The notes below the pieces were generated by a model. The model was given only the letters and a program-made list of their open reading frames with translations, was not told the origin of the DNA and did no database searches. 64,000 bases of DNA from UBA647 sp964400545 (GTDB lineage Bacteria; Acidobacteriota; Aminicenantia; UBA2199): the NCBI GenBank assembly GCA_964400545.1, contig CAYNUG010000002.1:1-64000 (forward strand), written 5' to 3'. Shown one piece after another: positions 60,241 to 64,000 of this stretch. How positions within the stretch are numbered: the stretch's first letter is position 1; the number at the start of each line of letters is the position of its first letter. The position numbers were made by a program, and so were the translations under genes.

Positions 60241-60279
60241 AAAATGACCGGATGATTTTAAAGGTAGTCCGGTCATTTT
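60241..60279. terminator. Bidirectional terminator between groES and the TrmH-type gene
   Basis: A perfect 12-bp stem AAAATGACCGGA (60241-60252) / TCCGGTCATTTT (60268-60279) with a 15-base loop. The stem ends give T-rich tracts on both strands, which suits the convergent genes on either side. Confidence 0.85.
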
Positions 60280-60299
60280 GTTTTCAATCACGCCCCTTT

Positions 60300-61019
60300 T
60301 TAACCATTCAAGGTTCTCTGTCTGAGAGCTTCAAACAATATTACAGCAGTAGCGGCCGATACATTTAGTGATTCGATCTTTTTTGAGTGAGGAATAGTAA
60401 TAAACTGATCTGTATATTTTTTAACTATAGTCGAGATGCCTCTGCTTTCACTTCCGATAACTAGTGCTGTGGGGATGTCAAAACTGTATTCATGGTAGGG
60501 CATTCCATGCTTGACATCTGTTGAAATTATCCAATATCCTTTTTCCCTAAGAATTTTCATTTCTCTTGATATATTTTTTGAGGGGATTATCTTTGCATTC
60601 ATTAAAGCTCCTGCTGAAGATTTTAATACAGTTTCATTCAGAGGAGCTGAATTTCTTCTGGACAGAATTATTCCGTCTACTCCGGCTGCAACACCTGTCC
60701 TTATTATTGCACCGAGATTTCCTGCATCGGTAACAGAATCAAGTATCAGAATAAATCCTTTTCCTTCAGTCGGCAGGATTTCTTCGAGTGAATAGAAACG
60801 GACTGGAGACACTTCAGCGAATACTCCCTGGTTGTCATTTCCGGCTTTTCTGTTTAAGGCGACTTGAGGAACGAGCATAAAAGGTATTCCTTTTTCTTTA
60901 CATAGATCAATGATTTTTTTTATCCTGTTGTCACGTCTTCTCTCGTTTATAAATACTTTATTTACAGGTGCATCAGAGAGCAAAGCCTCACTCAGCGAAT
61001 TTATTGATGTGATCTTCAT
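60300..61019 (-). CDS. TrmH/SpoU-family RNA 2'-O-methyltransferase
   Basis: A 239-aa knotted SAM-dependent methylase of the RlmB/TrmH group. An N-terminal substrate-binding part (about 1-75; GVFAEVSP) precedes the SPOUT domain with motif 1 DSVTDAGNLGAIIRTGVAAG, motif 2 VIGSESRGIS and motif 3 IPHSKKIESLNVSAATAVIL. It methylates ribose in rRNA or tRNA; the exact nucleotide is not decided (23S G2251 for RlmB). TATAAT ends seven bases before the ATG and there is no SD, so it is probably leaderless. Confidence 0.92.
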   Translation of the reverse strand: MKITSINSLSEALLSDAPVNKVFINERRRDNRIKKIIDLCKEKGIPFMLVPQVALNRKAGNDNQGVFAEVSPVRFYSLEEILPTEGKGFILILDSVTDAGNLGAIIRTGVAAGVDGIILSRRNSAPLNETVLKSSAGALMNAKIIPSKNISREMKILREKGYWIISTDVKHGMPYHEYSFDIPTALVIGSESRGISTIVKKYTDQFITIPHSKKIESLNVSAATAVILFEALRQRTLNG

Positions 61020-61026
61020 TTAGTTA

Positions 61027-61032
61027 ATTATA
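61027..61032 (-). promoter_or_regulatory. -10 box of the TrmH-type gene, predicted leaderless
   Basis: TATAAT on the minus strand, seven bases before ATG 61019, without an SD. The -35 is weak. Confidence 0.45.
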
Positions 61033-61063
61033 CGTTAAATTGTTTCAAATGAATATAAGTAAG

Positions 61064-61139
61064 CAAAAGGTGCCTGTCCCCTTTTTGGATATTTTTGAAA
61101 TAAATGTCGTAATGCAAGATCTGACCCTCTTTTTGTAAG
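61064..61139. repeat. GGTGCCTGTCCCC / GCAAGATCTGACCC REP-like remnants
   Basis: AAAAGGTGCCTGTCCCCTTT (61065-61084) and TGCAAGATCTGACCC (61113-61127) resemble the short conserved cores that end REP-like, transposase-mobilised repeats in many environmental genomes. No RAYT transposase is in the window. Confidence 0.4.
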
Positions 61140-61150
61140 GATCATTCTAT

Positions 61151-61159
61151 GTTATAAAA
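61151..61159 (+). promoter_or_regulatory. -10 box of plsC, predicted leaderless
   Basis: TGTTATAAA with TATAAA at 61154-61159, five bases before ATG 61165 and without an SD. Confidence 0.4.
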
Positions 61160-61164
61160 TAGTC

Positions 61165-61905
61165 ATGATCAAATTTAAGAGACATTTTATCTATATAAAG
61201 GATGTAATGGTATCTGTTTTTTTATATCTGATAGGAGGGGTCAATTTTCTTGTGGGTGCAATTTTGATCTTTATTGTGGGTATATTCACTACGGGTTGGT
61301 TATTCGAGAAACTTATTAAAATATTCTCGAAGTTGATAGTGATCCTGGCAGGTGTAAGGGTTGAAATTGAAGGGCGTGAAAATCTGGATCCTGAAGGAAA
61401 ATATATACTTATGATGAACCATGTCAACATATTTGACGGATTTGTTTTTAATTGGTCCTTCCCGGGGAAATTGAGGGGTATCGAAGAGGAAAGTCATATG
61501 AGTTGGCCGGTTTACGGACCACTCATGAAAAGGATCGGTATGATCCCGATAAACAGGAAAAGTGCAAGAAAGGCAATAGATTCATTGAAAAAGGCAGCGG
61601 AAGCTTTGAATGATCAAAAGAACCTGTCAATAGGCGTTATGCCTGAGGGTACAAGAACCCTGACCGGAGAACTCGGAGAATTTAAGAAAGGAGGATTTCT
61701 ACTTGCAATAGAGGCGGGTCTTGATATAATTCCAGTTATACAGACAGGAAGTTTTAAGGTCAAACGGAAGACCGGGTGGATCATAAGACCGGGAAAGATC
61801 AGGTTGATCTATGAGAAAGCAATATCAACAAAAGATTTTACTCGGGAAAATGTGAGAGGGTTGATGGACCGGGTAAGAAATGTGATGCTTAAGTATACAG
61901 ACTAA
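61165..61905 (+). CDS. plsC: 1-acyl-sn-glycerol-3-phosphate acyltransferase
   Basis: A 246-aa membrane-associated acyltransferase that makes phosphatidic acid. An N-terminal transmembrane pair (about 12-50) is followed by the catalytic HxxxxD motif in MMNHVNIFDGF (about 88-98), GMIPINRKSARKAI, the PEGTRT phosphate-binding motif (about 158-163) and PVIQTGSF. The motif block order is standard for PlsC. It is monocistronic and followed by the ferredoxin fusion gene after 34 bases. Confidence 0.92.
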   Translation: MIKFKRHFIYIKDVMVSVFLYLIGGVNFLVGAILIFIVGIFTTGWLFEKLIKIFSKLIVILAGVRVEIEGRENLDPEGKYILMMNHVNIFDGFVFNWSFPGKLRGIEEESHMSWPVYGPLMKRIGMIPINRKSARKAIDSLKKAAEALNDQKNLSIGVMPEGTRTLTGELGEFKKGGFLLAIEAGLDIIPVIQTGSFKVKRKTGWIIRPGKIRLIYEKAISTKDFTRENVRGLMDRVRNVMLKYTD

Positions 61906-61939
61906 CTCAATTTAATTGTTTTAGTTTGAAGGTAATAAT

Positions 61940-63841
61940 ATGAACAAGTATAAAGTTTCAGAAAAATGTATTGGATGTGGTGCATGTGTTGAAGTGGCAG
62001 GTGATAATTTTGAAATTGGCGTTAACAATATTGCTTATCTCAAAAAGCAACCTGAGAATAATGATGAAGAGATAAAAAGTCGGGAAGCACTGGATGTTTG
62101 TCCTGTTGCGGCAATTTCTGCCAACGACAAAGGGGAAAAGGGTTTATTAAATGCAGTTATGGCTACTTCTAACATCAAGGAGACGCTGGATAAACACCCG
62201 GAATTAAAACAAGTATTGACCGGCTTATCACCAAAATTTAAGAGAATGCAAAACCCGGCATTGTATAATACTCTTGCCCGATTTGCTAATTTCAATGATG
62301 CCGCAAAAATTACAGGGTTGTCAGTGTGCGAAATCTTACATACGATCAATAAATTTTTAGGAACTGAAGATGAGTTGTTAAAGAATATGCCTGAATGTAT
62401 CAAGAGGACCAGTTCGGGGATCGAAGAAAAAAGTGTAGAGATCGTTTGGGAAGAAAATCCGGAACGGCATATTTATAACAATAATACATTTGAAGAATTG
62501 ATCAAGAGAGTTTCTGAGTTACAACCGAAGGAAAACATTGTTGTTATCTCGATTGAGGAACCAACTGGATTGTTGAAGGTTGCAAACGGGTTGAATTTCA
62601 ACTTTAATATTGAAAAAAACAGAGAATACAGAATCTCGATTTTCAATCCCAATGAAGCAACACAGCTTCCGTGGAAAGATAGGAAAGAAGAATTCGAAGT
62701 ACTTGATGTCAAGATGATGCTCTCTGACCCGTTTGATATTATCCTGAAAAAGGCATACGAAATAGAAGAAAACAATGGATTTGTTTTGCTTCAACGTTTT
62801 GAACCTCATCCATTAATAAGCATGCTTTCTGAAATGGGTTTTGAACATTTGACTGAACAGAAAGCCGAAGGTGATTTTAAAATTTATTTTTACAAAAAGA
62901 TCAGCAAAAAAGATAAGACTGAAACTTCAACAACAAAAGTTGATGCGGTTATTCAGTCGGCCACGCCTGTTGCTTATCCTGTTATTATGAGATTGCTTCA
63001 ATCCGAGAAAATAAGAAAGCATATAAAAATAAAGGAACTAAAGGTCTGGGAAGAGACAGAGAAGCATTTGGCCTGGATCACGAATGGGAAAGCTGATATC
63101 AGTTTTTCGGCGTTAATTACTTCTGTTAAATTAAAAAAAAGTGATATTAAAATTCCTGCTCTATTCGTTTGGGATAATTTCGTGTTGTTAAGTCGTTCAA
63201 AGGTCGAAAAATTTGAAGATATTAAGGGTAAAGAAATATATACTCCTCTGTTTGAAGAAGCTCCTCCTGCAAAGATCACGAAATATTTAATTAAAGCAAG
63301 CGGTTTAAATCCTGATGATTTCAAATTTAAATATGGCAAACCTTTTGGCAGGCCTGAAGAAATTTACAGAGATTTTGTCATGGGTAAAGCTGATACTGTG
63401 GTCCTGCGTGAGCCGGAAGCGAGTTATGCCATAAAAATAATGCAGGATAGAAATGAAGAAATATCGGTATTGTCGTTCAATAAGATCTGGAATGATATTA
63501 ATAAGGGTTTCGGGAGTTTCCCGAATGCAGGATTAGTATTAAAAGGTGAATTTGCACGAAAATATCCCAAACAGACAAAAATACTATTAGAGGAATTGAA
63601 ATTAGCGATCCAGTGGGTAAATGATAATAAAAAAGCTTCTGCGGAGCTTTCATTTGATATGATGCGACAACCGGTTGACCGAATAGAGTTATTTTTGGAA
63701 CGTGTGAATTTTGAATTTGTTGAAGGTGAGAAACTTGCCTTCAAAGTAAAACAATACTTTGATATTCTTAATAAAAACGGTGTAGTAGATATGGAAATAG
63801 ATGATGATTTTTTAAATATTTTTAAGATGGATGAATTATAG
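61940..63841 (+). CDS. Ferredoxin-DUF1858-DUF2249-substrate-binding-protein fusion
   Basis: A 633-aa cytosolic protein with no signal peptide. A [4Fe-4S] ferredoxin domain (about 1-60; CIGCGACVEV plus the fourth Cys in LDVCPVAAI) is followed by DUF1858 (about 75-140; TLDKHPELKQVLTGLSPKF), a linker with a divergent strand-rich domain (about 165-245), DUF2249 (about 254-318; DVKMMLSDPFDIILKKAY, RFEPHPLISMLSEMGFEHL), and an NMT1/SsuA-like periplasmic-binding fold (about 333-610). The last is normally extracytoplasmic. I do not recognise this whole architecture. A redox-linked ligand sensor or carrier is plausible but inferred. SD is weak (GAAGG). Confidence 0.75.
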   Translation: MNKYKVSEKCIGCGACVEVAGDNFEIGVNNIAYLKKQPENNDEEIKSREALDVCPVAAISANDKGEKGLLNAVMATSNIKETLDKHPELKQVLTGLSPKFKRMQNPALYNTLARFANFNDAAKITGLSVCEILHTINKFLGTEDELLKNMPECIKRTSSGIEEKSVEIVWEENPERHIYNNNTFEELIKRVSELQPKENIVVISIEEPTGLLKVANGLNFNFNIEKNREYRISIFNPNEATQLPWKDRKEEFEVLDVKMMLSDPFDIILKKAYEIEENNGFVLLQRFEPHPLISMLSEMGFEHLTEQKAEGDFKIYFYKKISKKDKTETSTTKVDAVIQSATPVAYPVIMRLLQSEKIRKHIKIKELKVWEETEKHLAWITNGKADISFSALITSVKLKKSDIKIPALFVWDNFVLLSRSKVEKFEDIKGKEIYTPLFEEAPPAKITKYLIKASGLNPDDFKFKYGKPFGRPEEIYRDFVMGKADTVVLREPEASYAIKIMQDRNEEISVLSFNKIWNDINKGFGSFPNAGLVLKGEFARKYPKQTKILLEELKLAIQWVNDNKKASAELSFDMMRQPVDRIELFLERVNFEFVEGEKLAFKVKQYFDILNKNGVVDMEIDDDFLNIFKMDEL

Positions 63842-63903
63842 TTATTGTTGAGATCCGGCAACATTCAAAGGGTAACTGCAAATGTAATTATTCCAGAAAA
63901 TTA

Positions 63904-64000
63904 TTATCTGTATGATCCAAGAAATTTTACTAATCCATTTTCCCAGTGGCTCATGATATTGAGTCCCTGGTCTTTGAGGTGTTTGTTCTCCAGGACCGAA
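63904..64000 (-). CDS. Possible C-terminal end of a gene running off the right edge
   Basis: On the minus strand about 31 codons are open from the edge to a TAA at 63906-63904 and read like protein (SVLENKHLKDQGLNIMSHW, ending LGSYR). Another frame is also open here, so this is tentative. The family cannot be named from so few residues. Bases 63842-63903 hold no feature I can support. Confidence 0.35.
   Translation of the reverse strand, partial: SVLENKHLKDQGLNIMSHWENGLVKFLGSYR

Overview
The window is an AT-rich chromosomal segment from a Gram-negative bacterium. Diderm features include a BamD-like lipoprotein, a TonB-dependent receptor, an alginate-export-type porin, an Omp85-like barrel and many lipobox or Sec signals. 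The VWFA-related protein of the type typical of Acidobacteria and Aminicenantes, the Oar-like TonB receptor and three '6-bladed beta-propeller' proteins point to Acidobacteriota/Aminicenantes or a neighbouring lineage. That placement is an inference. The purine-catabolic enzymes suggest anaerobic life. No rRNA, tRNA, CRISPR array, phage or intact transposon was found.

Layout. (1) 1-7780, minus strand: an envelope and sugar run with rfbA, rfbB, a small protein plus GMC oxidoreductase, an epimerase, a GT2 glycosyltransferase with a DUF2304 partner, a PASTA protein, rpe and a partial bamD. (2) 7850-9063: a WYL regulator and a composite repeat. (3) 9264-20224, plus strand: an island of exported proteins (TPR lipoprotein, VWFA-type protein, three tandem beta-propellers, several orphans) around an ECF sigma/anti-sigma pair, punctuated by dispersed repeats. 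(4) 20485-21084: a LOG-family hydrolase. (5) 21088-30360, minus: purine/pyrimidine-ring catabolism with hydA, an unassigned PLP enzyme, ssnA, a hybrid histidine kinase and a selenium-dependent-type xanthine dehydrogenase. (6) 30467-33229, plus: LemA, two TPM proteins, a PAP2 phosphatase. (7) 34179-38101, minus: an operon of porin, sodium:solute symporter and diaminopropionate ammonia-lyase. (8) 38253-43270, plus: deoB-pnp nucleoside salvage, a J-like/TPR protein, EF-G. (9) 43276-48415: SDR, zinc-ribbon decapeptide-repeat protein, trxB, and a large pseudo-peptidase/propeller/barrel protein. (10) 48418-51898, minus: two ABC ATPase/permease pairs. (11) 51972-57253, plus: P-loop protein, OPA-type MFS transporter, TonB receptor. 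(12) 57319-64000: PseG-like GT, rocD, YruB glutaredoxin, groES, TrmH methylase, plsC, and a ferredoxin-DUF1858-DUF2249-binding-protein fusion.

How the genes work together. Regions 5, 7 and 8 form the clearest system: outer-membrane uptake, sodium-coupled import, nucleoside phosphorolysis, purine hydroxylation, ring opening (SsnA, HydA) and 2,3-diaminopropionate deamination. A hybrid sensor kinase is translationally coupled to ssnA. This resembles the ssnA/hydA/ygeX/xdh gene set known from E. coli and anaerobic purine degraders, but here it is split, lacks ygeW, ygeY and ygfK, and adds an unassigned PLP enzyme and a porin.

Two genome-wide habits are visible. Many first genes without a Shine-Dalgarno have a -10 box only 5-7 bases before the start codon, so leaderless mRNAs are likely. 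Three families of small intergenic repeats recur; one supplies the 3' end of a gene and another supplies the -35 box of deoB.
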